DNA of 64,000 nucleotides from Acidovorax sp. NO-1 (lineage in GTDB: Bacteria; Pseudomonadota; Gammaproteobacteria; Burkholderiales; Burkholderiaceae_C), in assembly GCF_000238595.1 (NCBI RefSeq), contig NZ_AGTS01000137.1, positions 35,737-99,736 on the forward strand. The letters are read 5' to 3'. Below the pieces are notes generated by a model. It saw nothing but the letters and a program-made list of their open reading frames with translations, was not told where the DNA came from and ran no database searches. Below, piece by piece: positions 1-10,499 of this stretch; within the stretch, counting starts at the first letter, position 1, and each line of letters begins with the position of its first letter. The position numbers and the translations under genes are program-made.

Positions 1-418
1 CGCCGGTGCGCAGCATCTCCAGCAGCTTGACCGTGAAGTTCTCCTGCAGCATCAGCGGCATCTGGGGCGAGCGGCCAATCGCCTGGCGCACCAGCTCGGG
101 CAGCAGGTACGGGCCGATGGTGTAGATCACGCCCAGCGTGAGCGGGCCGGCCAGCGGGTCCTTGCCGCGCTTGGCGATCTCCTTGATGGCCGCTGCCTGC
201 TCCAGCACGCTCTGCGCCTGGCGCACGATCTCTTCGCCCAGCGGCGTGACCGTGACCTCGCCCGCGCTGCGCTCGAACAGCTTCACATCCAGCTCTTCTT
301 CCAGCTTCTTGATGGCCACCGAGAGCGTGGGTTGCGACACGTAGCAGGCGTCGGCCGCATGGCCAAAGTGCTTCTCGCGGGCCACCGCAACGATGTACTT
401 GAGTTCGGTGAGGGTCAT
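1..418 (-). CDS. oxyR: OxyR, LysR-family peroxide-sensing regulator (N-terminal part, runs off the window)
   Basis: The reading frame starts at the ATG at 418-416 and leaves the window at base 1, so about 139 N-terminal residues are visible. They begin MTLTELKYIVAVAREKHFGH and contain a LysR winged helix-turn-helix with CYVSQPTLSVAIKKLEEELD, which is very like OxyR. OxyR activates catalase, peroxiredoxin and related genes when a redox cysteine pair is oxidised; that region lies outside the window, so sensing chemistry cannot be confirmed. In related bacteria the gene follows recG; here a two-gene PIN module separates them, and only 18 bases lie between the PIN stop and this start. oxyR is therefore probably read at least partly from the inserted module's transcript. 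Confidence 0.9.
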   Translation of the reverse strand, partial: MTLTELKYIVAVAREKHFGHAADACYVSQPTLSVAIKKLEEELDVKLFERSAGEVTVTPLGEEIVRQAQSVLEQAAAIKEIAKRGKDPLAGPLTLGVIYTIGPYLLPELVRQAIGRSPQMPLMLQENFTVKLLEMLRTG

Positions 419-436
419 GGTGAACTGCCAGTAGTG

Positions 437-916
437 CTATTCATCAAGGAGATGTTTTTGCCCCCCATTGAACCAAGCAGCATCAAAGCCTTCCGCCAGG
501 ACAATGGCCTGCGCAGATGCTTGACCTTGGTCGCGGAGTCTTCCCAGGTACTTCACCAGGGTGTTTGAATCTTCGGTAAGGATGTGCGTGATGGACTCGC
601 AGACCATTTGCGCCAGCAATTTGACGTCGTCCTTCACGGCCACCCGGTCGTCGCCCGTGTCACGCGACAGTACACGCATGAAATTACCGGAGGTCATGGC
701 GTGATCGATGTTAAAGGGCAATACGTGAAAATTGCGCAAAGGAAGATCGCTCACAGGTTGTCCCACTTGAAACTCTGACGCGACCACGGCAGACAAGTAC
801 AAGGGACAGCCCTGAGCCAAGGCCTCGCGCAGATAACGCTTGGCTGTTTCGTGGTGCGCGCGCCCTGGGTCTGCCAGCGTGATCAAGTAACTCGTATCCA
901 GAAGAATCGAGATCAA
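437..916 (-). CDS. PIN-domain protein, putative ribonuclease toxin-like
   Basis: A 159-residue PIN-fold protein. The TTG start at 916-914 is preferred because GGGGAGG lies six bases upstream and the codon overlaps the TGA of the preceding gene (TTGA), implying translational coupling; an ATG at 946 would overlap that gene more and lacks the ribosome site. Near the N-terminus LLDTSYLITLAD carries the first metal-binding Asp (about residue 7), VVASEF supplies the second-motif Glu, and ILTEDSNTL fits the third acidic motif. PIN proteins are Mg-dependent RNases, often toxins. The upstream partner is not a standard small antitoxin, so a toxin-antitoxin role is inference. The module sits in the conserved recG-oxyR junction, which suggests acquisition. 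Confidence 0.75.
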   Translation of the reverse strand: MISILLDTSYLITLADPGRAHHETAKRYLREALAQGCPLYLSAVVASEFQVGQPVSDLPLRNFHVLPFNIDHAMTSGNFMRVLSRDTGDDRVAVKDDVKLLAQMVCESITHILTEDSNTLVKYLGRLRDQGQASAQAIVLAEGFDAAWFNGGQKHLLDE

Positions 917-1686
917 GCCGTACCTCCCCGCAGGGAGTCCACCCAATCGCTCGCACTAGGCACGTCTCGCCAGGCCTTCGCACCTCGCTCCGTCAAACGG
1001 CGCAACTGCGCTTCGTCCAAAGTCTGCTGGTGCTCTTCAAAACCGAGCAACCGCGCATTGCGGTACTTTCGGGTCACCACGTTGTACTCCGCACTGATGC
1101 GGGCCATAGCGACCTTGTAGAGGCGATTCACCGTATCGCTGCGGAAGAACTCACGATCCGACTCCACAGGAATCAAAGTGCCATCGGGCAAACGAATATG
1201 TGCATTGACTTTTTTAAGTCCGCCCATTTCGACAATCTCACCCTGCAGGTAGCGCTCAACCTGGACCCACTGGTCAGCGTCGTCCGCATGGAAGTCGGTA
1301 GCAGCGCTGATGCTGATATCCCGTTGCGGATTGCCTGGGACTGCAATTCGAAACACGCAGCGGCGCGCCCCTCGCGCGAGTTTTTGCCACCGCTCCATTA
1401 CTTCCCGACGCTTTTTGTCGAGACCATCCAAACGCTCGGAGGCCGCAAGCTGCAGCAGATCCCGCAGAAGTCCCGGCGACGACACAGGAGCCGTCTGGAT
1501 CGCCAAAGATCCTTTGACCACCCCCACATCCAGCGCCTGTAAATCCACTTCGGCGCCATCTCCCCGAAGGAAATCTTCCACGTCTTTTACAAAAGTTCGC
1601 AAGATCACCAGGGGCACTCTCTCCGGGGATATCTCGTATCCGGCAGACTCGTCGTGCAAGCTAATTAAAAGAGGCTGTGCGTCCAT
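913..1686 (-). CDS. Hypothetical protein translationally coupled to the PIN gene
   Basis: A 257-residue soluble protein I do not recognise. It has no signal peptide or membrane segment. The N-terminal half includes LVILRTFVKDVEDFLRGD; the middle is basic and helical (ERLDGLDKKRREVMERWQKL); residues about 140-190 look beta-rich; the C-terminus includes SDWVDSLRGG. It overlaps the PIN gene by four bases and must be co-translated with it, so it is the obvious partner: an antitoxin, a substrate adaptor or a scaffold. It is much larger than usual VapB or AbrB antitoxins. Base composition is visibly more AT-rich than recG or oxyR around it. The ATG at 1686 is the first in frame. Confidence 0.7.
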   Translation of the reverse strand: MDAQPLLISLHDESAGYEISPERVPLVILRTFVKDVEDFLRGDGAEVDLQALDVGVVKGSLAIQTAPVSSPGLLRDLLQLAASERLDGLDKKRREVMERWQKLARGARRCVFRIAVPGNPQRDISISAATDFHADDADQWVQVERYLQGEIVEMGGLKKVNAHIRLPDGTLIPVESDREFFRSDTVNRLYKVAMARISAEYNVVTRKYRNARLLGFEEHQQTLDEAQLRRLTERGAKAWRDVPSASDWVDSLRGGTA

Positions 1687-1762
1687 CCAGCAATTCTAGG
1701 CACTTACCGTGCTGTCCGCACCTCTCATCGAAATCCATTGGCGCACAACAGTTGCGTGCGGC

Positions 1763-3928
<2,166 letters not shown>

Positions 3929-4010
3929 GGGCAGGTGGAGGGAATGTCAAAAAGGCTACCATGGTTACCATTGCTTACGCCTCATCACGGCGCACTTTCT
4001 GGCCACGTTC

Positions 4011-5291
4011 ATGCTCAAGCGCATCCACATCGAACACCTCACCCTGGGCATGTACCTGCACGAGTTCTGCGGCTCGTGGATGGACCATCCCTTCTGGCGC
4101 GCCCAGTTTCTCCTGAAGGACCCGAAGGACCTGGCCCGCATCCGGGCCACCTCGATCCACGAGTGCTGGATCGATACCGACAAGGGGCTGGATGTGGCTG
4201 CTGGCACCGCGTCGATGTCGCGCGAAGAGGTGGACGCGCAGATCGAGACCGACTTCAGCCGCCTGGAGGAACTACCTCCCGTCAAGGTCAAGCTGCCCGC
4301 ACCGCCCCCGCCGCCCAGGCGCGACCGCAAACCGGCCGACATGCACACCGAGCTCACCATGGCTGCCGCCATCTGCGTCAAATCCAAGGAAGCCGTGGTC
4401 TCGATGTTCAGCGAGGCCCGCATGGGCCGCGCGGTGGACTCTGCAACGGCACAGGGCCTGGTGGAGGAAATCTCCGACTCCGTCACCCGCAACCCCGGTG
4501 CACTCATCAGCCTGGCGCGGCTGAAGACGGCCGACGACTACACCTACATGCACTCGGTGGCGGTGTGCGCGCTGATGGTGGCCCTGGCCAAGCAGCTCAA
4601 GCTCAAGGAAGACCAGCAGCGACTGGCCGGCATGGCGGGCCTGCTGCACGACCTGGGCAAGGCGGCTGTTCCGCTGACAGTGCTCAACAAGCCCGGCAAG
4701 CTCACCGACCAGGAATTCACCGTGGTGCGCAGCCACCCGGTGGAGGGCTACCACATGCTCAAGGAAGGCGGCAACGTGCCTGACGCGGTGCTGGACGCCT
4801 GCCTGCACCACCACGAAAAGGTGGACGGCTCGGGCTACCCCGACAAGCTCAAGGGCGACGGCATCAGCGTGATCGCACGCATGACGGCGATTTGCGACGT
4901 GTACGACGCCATCACCTCCGACCGGCCCTACAAGCGCGGCTGGGACCCGGCCGAGTCGCTGCGCCGCATGGCCGAGTGGACCCAGGACCATTTCGACGCG
5001 CGCATCTTCCAGGCGTTTGTCAAAAGCATCGGCATCTACCCTGTGGGCTCGCTGGTGCGGCTGACGTCGGGGCGCATCGGGGTGGTGACCGAGCAATCGC
5101 CCACCGCCCTCACGGCCCCCATGGTCAAGGTGTTTTTCTCGACCAAGTCCGACCTGCGCATCCCGCCCGAAATGGTGAACCTGGCCGCGCCGGGTTGCGC
5201 CGAGAAGATCGTCGCGCGCGAAGACCCGGACAAGTGGCGCTTTCCGGACCTGAACGAGCTATGGTCGGGCTTTACCGACAAAGTCTGGTAG
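4011..5291 (+). CDS. DUF3391 / HD-GYP domain protein, probable cyclic-di-GMP phosphodiesterase
   Basis: A 426-residue cytosolic protein. The start at 4011 (MLKRIHIEHLTLGMYLHEF) is chosen because this is the conserved beginning of DUF3391; upstream in-frame codons overlap the recG start. DUF3391 covers about residues 1-130. The HD-GYP domain follows, with the metal ligands in GLLHDLGKA (about residue 212) and HHHEKVDGSGYP (about 270). HD-GYP enzymes hydrolyse cyclic di-GMP, affecting motility and biofilm; the GYP motif is intact, so activity is plausible. Only nine bases separate it from the sugar kinase gene, so the two are probably cotranscribed. Confidence 0.9.
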   Translation: MLKRIHIEHLTLGMYLHEFCGSWMDHPFWRAQFLLKDPKDLARIRATSIHECWIDTDKGLDVAAGTASMSREEVDAQIETDFSRLEELPPVKVKLPAPPPPPRRDRKPADMHTELTMAAAICVKSKEAVVSMFSEARMGRAVDSATAQGLVEEISDSVTRNPGALISLARLKTADDYTYMHSVAVCALMVALAKQLKLKEDQQRLAGMAGLLHDLGKAAVPLTVLNKPGKLTDQEFTVVRSHPVEGYHMLKEGGNVPDAVLDACLHHHEKVDGSGYPDKLKGDGISVIARMTAICDVYDAITSDRPYKRGWDPAESLRRMAEWTQDHFDARIFQAFVKSIGIYPVGSLVRLTSGRIGVVTEQSPTALTAPMVKVFFSTKSDLRIPPEMVNLAAPGCAEKIVAREDPDKWRFPDLNELWSGFTDKVW

Positions 5292-5300
5292 TCACAGCCC

Positions 5301-6257
5301 ATGCCCACCCTGCTCACACTGACACCCAACCCCGCGCTCGACCTGGCCACCACCACCGAGCGCGTGGCCCCCACCCACAAGCTGCGCTGCGGCCCGGTGC
5401 AGCGCTTCGCGGGCGGCGGCGGCATCAACGTGGCGCGGGTGCTGCACCGGCTGGGCGCGGATGTGCAGGCCTGGGCGCTGGCCGGTGGTGCGGCCGGGGC
5501 ACAGGTGCAGCAGCTGCTGGCCGAGGAGGGCGTGGCCACGGCACTACAGCCGATTGCCGGCGACACGCGCGAGAACTTTTCGGTGGTGGAAACCGGCACG
5601 GGCGAAGAATTCCGCTTTGTGCTCCCGGGCCCCACGCTGCAGGCGGCGGAATGGCAGGCCTGCCTGGATGCGCTGACGGCGCTGCAGGCTCCGCCCCGCT
5701 GGCTCATTGCCAGCGGCAGCCTGCCGCCCGGCGTGCCCGATGACTTTTACGCCCGGCTGGCACGGGCCCTCACGGCCCGGGGCGTGCGCGTGGTCGTCGA
5801 CACCTCGGGCCCGGCGCTGGCCGCCGCACTGCGGGCGGGTGTGGCGCTGGTCAAACCCAGTCTGCGCGAACTGCGGGAGGCGATGCAGCAGCCGCTGGCC
5901 CAGGCGGCCGACTGGTGCCAGGCCGCCCAGTCGCTGGTGCACAGCGGCGCCGCAGGGATTGTGGCTTTGTCCGTGGGCGAGCAAGGCGCCGTGCTGGCCA
6001 CGCGCGAGGGCGTGTGGCAGGCGCCCGCCCTGAACGTGCCCGCCACCACCGGCACCACGGGCGCGGGCGACTGCTTTCTGGCAGCGCTGGTGTGGGCGCT
6101 GGACCGGGGCGATGCACCTGCCGAGGCGCTGCGCTGGGGCGTGGCGGCCGGCGCCGCGGCGTTGCTGCACCCGGGCACCACCCTGGCCCAGGCCGATGAT
6201 GTGCAGCGGCTGGTGCACAGCGTGCCCGCGCCCGTGGCCTTCACAACCCAGCCATAG
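5301..6257 (+). CDS. PfkB-family phosphofructokinase (1-phosphofructokinase / PfkB type)
   Basis: A 318-residue ribokinase-fold kinase. The N-terminus [20 protein letters not shown] is typical of the FruK/LacC/PfkB group; [15 protein letters not shown] is the first PfkB signature and [19 protein letters not shown] carries the second, with the catalytic Asp in GAGD. These enzymes phosphorylate fructose 1-phosphate, fructose 6-phosphate or tagatose 6-phosphate; the sequence does not decide which. No fruA or fruB transporter gene is adjacent, which argues weakly against a classical fructose PTS role and for a minor 6-phosphofructokinase (PfkB) role. Confidence 0.88.
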   Translation: MPTLLTLTPNPALDLATTTERVAPTHKLRCGPVQRFAGGGGINVARVLHRLGADVQAWALAGGAAGAQVQQLLAEEGVATALQPIAGDTRENFSVVETGTGEEFRFVLPGPTLQAAEWQACLDALTALQAPPRWLIASGSLPPGVPDDFYARLARALTARGVRVVVDTSGPALAAALRAGVALVKPSLRELREAMQQPLAQAADWCQAAQSLVHSGAAGIVALSVGEQGAVLATREGVWQAPALNVPATTGTTGAGDCFLAALVWALDRGDAPAEALRWGVAAGAAALLHPGTTLAQADDVQRLVHSVPAPVAFTTQP

Positions 6258-6343
6258 CCGCCCAGGGGGCGCACAGCCCCGTGGGACAATCGCGCCTTCC
6301 GCAATTTTTACCTTGGCACGGGCCCGTTCGGCCCTCAAGCACG

Positions 6344-7495
6344 ATGACTGATTTTTCCCCCGGCGCAGCCAGCGCGCCCCACGCTCCCCGCGTGTTCACC
6401 CTCAGCGACTTCGACTTTTCGCTGCCCCCCGAACTCATTGCCCAGCACCCCGCGCCCGAGCGCAGCGCCTCGCGCCTGCTGGATGGCAGAGCGATGCAGC
6501 CCGTAGACCGCATCTTTCGCGAGCTGCCCGGCCTGCTGCGCGAGGGCGACCTGCTCGTCTTCAACGACACGCGCGTGGTCAAGGCGCGCATCTTTGGCGA
6601 GAAGGCCAGCGGCGGCAAGCTGGAGCTGCTGATCGAGCGCGTGCTGCCCGCCGAGGCGGGCAACCCGGGCAACGAAGTCGTGGCCCACATGAAGGTCAGC
6701 AAGAAGCCCCTGCCCGGCAGCGTGGTGCACATGGCCGGAGGCCGCCAGGCGGGCGGCTTTGACGCGCAGCTGCTGGGCCGCTGGCCCACCGGGGACGGCC
6801 CGCTGTTCCGCTTTGCGCTGCACGGCCCGGCGGCCGAATCGCCCTGGGAGCTGATGGACCGCCACGGCCACCTGCCGCTGCCGCCCTACATCGAGCGCAA
6901 CCAGAACACCGCCCACGACCCGGACGAGGCCGAGGACAGCCAGCGCTACCAGACCGTGTTTGCCCGCAACCCCGGCGCCGTGGCCGCGCCCACGGCCGCG
7001 CTGCACTTTGACGAAGGCGTGCTGGCCGACCTGGCCGAGCGCGGCATCGAGCGTGCCAGCGTCACGCTGCATGTGGGCGCAGGCACCTTCCAGCCCTGCA
7101 AGACCGAAAACCTGGCCGAGCACCAGATGCACAGCGAGTGGTACGAGATTCCGCTGGCCACGCTGGCCGCGCTGGAGCGCTGCCGCCAGCGCGGCGGGCG
7201 CGTGGTGGCCGTGGGCACGACCACAGTGCGCACGCTCGAATCGTGGGCCCGCTCCGGCCTCACCTCGGGCGACACCAACATCTTCATCACGCCGGGCTTT
7301 GCGTTCCAGGTGGTGGATGTGCTGATCACCAACTTCCACCTGCCCAAGAGCACGCTAATGATGCTGGTGAGCGCGTTTGCGGGGTATGCCCACATCATGG
7401 GCCTGTACCGGCATGCGATTGCGCAGCAGTACCGGTTCTTCAGCTACGGCGACGCGATGCTGCTGGAGCGTGCGCCGCCGGTGCCTGCCGCCTGA
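6344..7495 (+). CDS. queA: S-adenosylmethionine:tRNA ribosyltransferase-isomerase QueA
   Basis: A 383-residue enzyme that transfers the ribosyl part of S-adenosylmethionine to preQ1 in tRNA, giving epoxyqueuosine. Diagnostic segments are [83 protein letters not shown]-like [12 protein letters not shown] and the C-terminal [20 protein letters not shown]. The start at 6344 is the ATG just before the family's first conserved block. It is followed immediately by a copy of the palindromic repeat family, whose hairpin and T-run form a convincing terminator. No tgt is visible. Confidence 0.96.
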   Translation: MTDFSPGAASAPHAPRVFTLSDFDFSLPPELIAQHPAPERSASRLLDGRAMQPVDRIFRELPGLLREGDLLVFNDTRVVKARIFGEKASGGKLELLIERVLPAEAGNPGNEVVAHMKVSKKPLPGSVVHMAGGRQAGGFDAQLLGRWPTGDGPLFRFALHGPAAESPWELMDRHGHLPLPPYIERNQNTAHDPDEAEDSQRYQTVFARNPGAVAAPTAALHFDEGVLADLAERGIERASVTLHVGAGTFQPCKTENLAEHQMHSEWYEIPLATLAALERCRQRGGRVVAVGTTTVRTLESWARSGLTSGDTNIFITPGFAFQVVDVLITNFHLPKSTLMMLVSAFAGYAHIMGLYRHAIAQQYRFFSYGDAMLLERAPPVPAA

Positions 7496-7503
7496 AAATA
7501 CGA

Positions 7504-7556
7504 GTCAAATCAGGCTCTGGCGCTTAATGGATAAGCGCCAGCAGCTATTTTTTTGA
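7504..7556 (-). repeat. Palindromic repeat family A, copy 1 (also a terminator for queA)
   Basis: Read on the minus strand this copy runs AATAGCT, then the core palindrome, then a tail ending in TGATTTGA. The core is a perfect 10-bp stem, CTGGCGCTTA at 7517-7526 and TAAGCGCCAG at 7532-7541, with loop ATGGA, followed by seven T at 7548-7554. That is a strong intrinsic terminator on the plus strand at the end of queA. Eight further copies occur in the window. Confidence 0.8.
7517..7554 (+). terminator. Rho-independent terminator downstream of queA, formed by repeat A copy 1
   Basis: Perfect 10-bp stem with a five-base loop, six bases of spacer and seven consecutive T. It begins 21 bases after the queA stop and lies between the converging queA and gamma-glutamyltransferase genes. 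Confidence 0.75.
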
Positions 7557-7572
7557 TACCAAACGGGTGCGA

Positions 7573-9174
7573 TCAGTACGCCACCGCGTGCCCGTCCTTG
7601 CGCGGGTCGGAACCGGCGATGTAGGTGTTGCCATTCCTGAGCACCAGCTGCGCGCCACCAAAGGCAAACACGCCGTTGCCCTCTTCCACCGTCACCTCGT
7701 GCCCGCGCGCGCGCAGCGCGGCCACCACGGCGGGGTCGAACCCCAGCTCTACCGACACACCCTTGCCGCCGGTGATGCGCCAGCGCGGGGCATCGACAGC
7801 GGCCTGCGGGTTCTGGCCGTAGCGCAGCACGCGCAGCGCCATCTGCGTGTGGCCCTGGCTTTGCATGGGGCCGCCCATCACGCCGAAGGCCATCTGGGGC
7901 GTGCCGTCGGCATGCATGGCAAAGGCCGGAATGATGGTGTGCGAGGGGCGCTTGCCCGGCGCCACCTGGTTGGCGTGGCCCGGCACCAGATTGAAGTTGT
8001 GGCCGCGGTTCTGCAGGCTGATGCCGGTACCCGGCACCACCACGCCCGAACCAAAGCCCATGTAGTTGGACTGGATGAACGAAATCATCATGCCCTGGCT
8101 GTCTGCCGCCGCCAGGTACACGGTGCCGCCGGGGCGCGGGGCGCCGTGGCCGGGATCGCCCGCGCGCTCGGGGTCGATGAGGGCGGCGCGACCTTTCAGG
8201 TAGTCGGGGTGCAGCAGCTCGGCGGGCGTGACGTGCATGGCGTCGATGTCGGCGTTGTACTGGTGCAGGTCGGCAAATGCGAGCTTCATGGCCTCGATGC
8301 TGGCGTGCACGGTCTCGATATCGTCCACGGGGTGCTGGCCCACGCCATGGGCGTCGAGCATGCCCAGCGCCATCAGTGCGGCGATGCCCTGGCCGTTGGG
8401 CGGAATTTCATGGATCACGGAATCGCCAAAGCGCTGGCTGATCGTGCCCACCCAGTCGGCCTGGTGCGCGGCCAGGTCGGCCAGCGTCATGGCGCCGCCG
8501 TTGGCCTGCGAATGCGCGGCGATGCGCTCGGCGATCACGCCCCGGTAGAAGGCCTCGCCCTCGGTTTCGGCAATGAGCTCCAGCGTGCGCGCATGGGCCT
8601 CGCTGCGAAAAATCTCCCCCGCCACCGGCGTGCGGCCGCCGGGCATGAAGCACTCGGCAAAGCCCGGTTGCGCCCCCAGCTTGGCCGCACCCAGCGCCCA
8701 CAGTTTGGCAATGGTGGGCGACACGGGAAACCCGTTGCGCGCGTAGTCGATGGCGGGCTGCGCCAGCTGTGCAAACGGCAGCTTGCCCAGTCGCCTGGAA
8801 AGCGCCACCCAGGCGGACACGGCGCCGGGCACGGTGACGGCGTTCCAGCCCGTCTCAGGGATGCCGCCCAGCTTCTCGAAATACTCCGGCGTCCACGCCG
8901 CAGGCGAGCGGCCCGAGGCATTGAGGCCGTGCAGCTCCTTGCCGTCCCACACGATGGCAAACCCGTCGCTGCCCAGGCCACAGCCCGTGGGCTCCACCAC
9001 CGTGAGCGCCATGGCGGCGGCAATCGCGGCGTCCACCGCATTGCCCCCGGCGAGCAGCATGCGCAGCCCCGCCTGCGCGGCCAACGGCTGCGAGGTGGAA
9101 ACCACATTGCGCCCCATGACCGCGCTGCGGTGGGAGGCATAGGGAAGGGACCAGTCGAGAGATGGGGTGTTCAT
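7573..9174 (-). CDS. ggt: Gamma-glutamyltransferase (Ntn hydrolase) family protein
   Basis: A 533-residue protein of the family that matures by self-cleavage into two subunits and transfers or hydrolyses gamma-glutamyl groups. The start MNTPSLDWSLPYASHRSAV at 9174 is preferred because the frame upstream runs into a GC-rich intergenic repeat. Motifs include LAAQAGLRMLLAGGNAVDAA, NPFLFGLGGFG-equivalent VEPTGCGLGSDGFAIVWDG and the cleavage/catalytic region RPGGTVYLAAADSQG, with Thr as the probable nucleophile, then SNYMGFGSGVVVPGTGI. The form GTVYLAAAD resembles the YwrD-like branch more than E. coli Ggt. No signal peptide is evident, so it may be cytosolic. It lies downstream of a Bug receptor and is probably cotranscribed with it. 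Confidence 0.9.
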   Translation of the reverse strand: MNTPSLDWSLPYASHRSAVMGRNVVSTSQPLAAQAGLRMLLAGGNAVDAAIAAAMALTVVEPTGCGLGSDGFAIVWDGKELHGLNASGRSPAAWTPEYFEKLGGIPETGWNAVTVPGAVSAWVALSRRLGKLPFAQLAQPAIDYARNGFPVSPTIAKLWALGAAKLGAQPGFAECFMPGGRTPVAGEIFRSEAHARTLELIAETEGEAFYRGVIAERIAAHSQANGGAMTLADLAAHQADWVGTISQRFGDSVIHEIPPNGQGIAALMALGMLDAHGVGQHPVDDIETVHASIEAMKLAFADLHQYNADIDAMHVTPAELLHPDYLKGRAALIDPERAGDPGHGAPRPGGTVYLAAADSQGMMISFIQSNYMGFGSGVVVPGTGISLQNRGHNFNLVPGHANQVAPGKRPSHTIIPAFAMHADGTPQMAFGVMGGPMQSQGHTQMALRVLRYGQNPQAAVDAPRWRITGGKGVSVELGFDPAVVAALRARGHEVTVEEGNGVFAFGGAQLVLRNGNTYIAGSDPRKDGHAVAY

Positions 9175-9231
9175 AGCGTTCTGACTCTGTTGCCCCGCAC
9201 AGGGCGGGCTGCATGAAACTGGCGCGGCGCA

Positions 9232-9314
9232 AAGCGGGGACGCCGAGGAAGGGCCGCCCCGCACCGAGGGCGTCGTCACCCTGGGGGGAAGTCGCCAAAG
9301 GCGACTCAGGGGGA
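9232..9314 (-). repeat. GC-rich intergenic repeat family B, copy 1
   Basis: Read on the minus strand it begins CCCCCTGAGTCGCC, continues through a GCGACTTCCCCCCAGGG block, a GACGACGCCC block and GGGGCGGCCCTTCC. The same ordered blocks appear at 20716, 36284 and 56107. It fills the gap between the Bug receptor and ggt. It has several small self-complementary segments and no coding potential. Confidence 0.7.
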
Positions 9315-9316
9315 TG

Positions 9317-10303
9317 TCACTCCACCACTATTTTGTGTTGCCGAATCACAGCCGCCCAGCGGTTGCTGTCGGACTGCACCATGGCGCCAAACTGTGCCGG
9401 GGTGCTGGGCGCTGCGGGTTCCACACCCAGCTTGGCCAGGCTCTCGGCCACCTCGGGCGCCTGCACGGCCTTGGCAAAGGCCTTGTGCACCTTGTCGACC
9501 AGCGCCGCCGGCGCGCCTGCAGGCAGGTACACACCAAACCAGGTCACCGACGAATAGCCGGGCAGGCCGGATTCGGCCAGCGTGGGCAGCTCGGGCGCGA
9601 GGGCGCTGCGCTTTTCGCTGGTGACAGCGATGGCGCGCAGGCGGCCCGCCTTGGCGTGGGGCATGCCGGTGGGCAGCGAATCAAACAGCACATGGGTCTG
9701 CCCGGCGATCAGGTCGGGGATGGCCAGGGCCGTGCCCTTGTAGGGGATGTGCGTCATCTCCACACCCGCCTGGGCGCTGAAGGCCGCCGTGTTCAGGTGC
9801 ACGATGGTGCCGTTGCCGCTGGTGGCGTAGTTGAGCTTGCCGGGGTTGGCCTTGCCGTAGGCGATCAGCTCGGCCACGGTCTTGACGGGCAACGAGTTGG
9901 TGACCAGCACCACGCTGGGCGCGTCGGCCACATGGGCCACCGGCACAAAGTCCTTGCGCGGGTCGTACGCCAGCTTGGGCATGAGGTGGGGCGAAATCGC
10001 GTGCGTGCTGCTGGTAGTCAGCAGCAGGGTGTAGCCGTCAGGCGCTGCCTTGGCGGCTTCGGCCGTGCCGATGGTGCCGCCCGCGCCGGGCTTGTTGTCC
10101 ACCACCATCTGCTGGCCCAGGTCAGTGGCCACACGCTGGGTGACCACGCGGGCCACCAGGTCGGTGGCGCCACTGGCCGGAAACGGCACGATCACGCGCA
10201 CGGGCCGGTCAGGCCACGCCGCAGCCTGTGCATGCGCGGTGGAAACAGATGCCAGCAGGCCGGCCAGGCCCAGCACGCCAAGACTCCAGGAAACAAGACG
10301 CAT
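9317..10303 (-). CDS. Bug-family (TctC-like) periplasmic solute-binding protein
   Basis: A 328-residue secreted binding protein. The start MRLVSWSLGVLGLAG at 10303 gives a clean signal peptide with cleavage after AHAQA; an upstream ATG would add three residues. Mature motifs are typical: WPDRPVRVIVPFPASGATD, GQQMVVDNKPGAGGTIGT, YTLLLTTSSTHA, IPYKGTALAIPDLIAGQTH and a C-terminal LPTLAESGLPGYSSVTWFG. Bug proteins bind carboxylates, amino acids or aromatics for TTT transporters or signalling; many are orphans, as this one seems to be (no tctA or tctB nearby). Its pairing with ggt suggests a glutamyl or amino-acid-like ligand, which is inference. It is divergent from a LysR gene across 196 bases. 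Confidence 0.92.
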   Translation of the reverse strand: MRLVSWSLGVLGLAGLLASVSTAHAQAAAWPDRPVRVIVPFPASGATDLVARVVTQRVATDLGQQMVVDNKPGAGGTIGTAEAAKAAPDGYTLLLTTSSTHAISPHLMPKLAYDPRKDFVPVAHVADAPSVVLVTNSLPVKTVAELIAYGKANPGKLNYATSGNGTIVHLNTAAFSAQAGVEMTHIPYKGTALAIPDLIAGQTHVLFDSLPTGMPHAKAGRLRAIAVTSEKRSALAPELPTLAESGLPGYSSVTWFGVYLPAGAPAALVDKVHKAFAKAVQAPEVAESLAKLGVEPAAPSTPAQFGAMVQSDSNRWAAVIRQHKIVVE

Positions 10304-10451
10304 ACAAAGCACTCCAGAACAGGACGACGACCGTCGGAAAAAAGGAAGCGCAGGCCCTGACCCCAGTTTGCAGGCACCGCCCGCGCGCTGCGGAACGGGC
10401 CCATCTTAGGAAGCTCTGCCTTGCTTTACCACCAGCAAATCAGCAAGCAGC

Positions 10452-10468
10452 TTTGCCATTGCGGCAAA
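10452..10468. promoter_or_regulatory. Perfect inverted repeat, probable LysR operator
   Basis: TTTGCC and GGCAAA flank five bases in the 196-base gap between the divergent Bug and LysR genes, about 30 bases before the LysR start. A T-N11-A LysR box fits inside it. The position and symmetry suit autoregulation and control of the Bug-ggt operon; no experimental basis is available. Confidence 0.55.
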
Positions 10469-10499
10469 CCGGCGGATACTCGGCGGCGCCAGGACCGCC

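Noticed and set aside
4400..5743. Alternative overlapping frames in the HD-GYP and PfkB region
   Set aside because: They lack conserved motifs and are contradicted by the intact HD-GYP and PfkB signatures.
7567..9216. Long open frame on the plus strand opposite ggt
   Set aside because: Rich in His, Arg and Gly with no domain; it mirrors the codon pattern of ggt on the other strand, as expected in GC-rich DNA.
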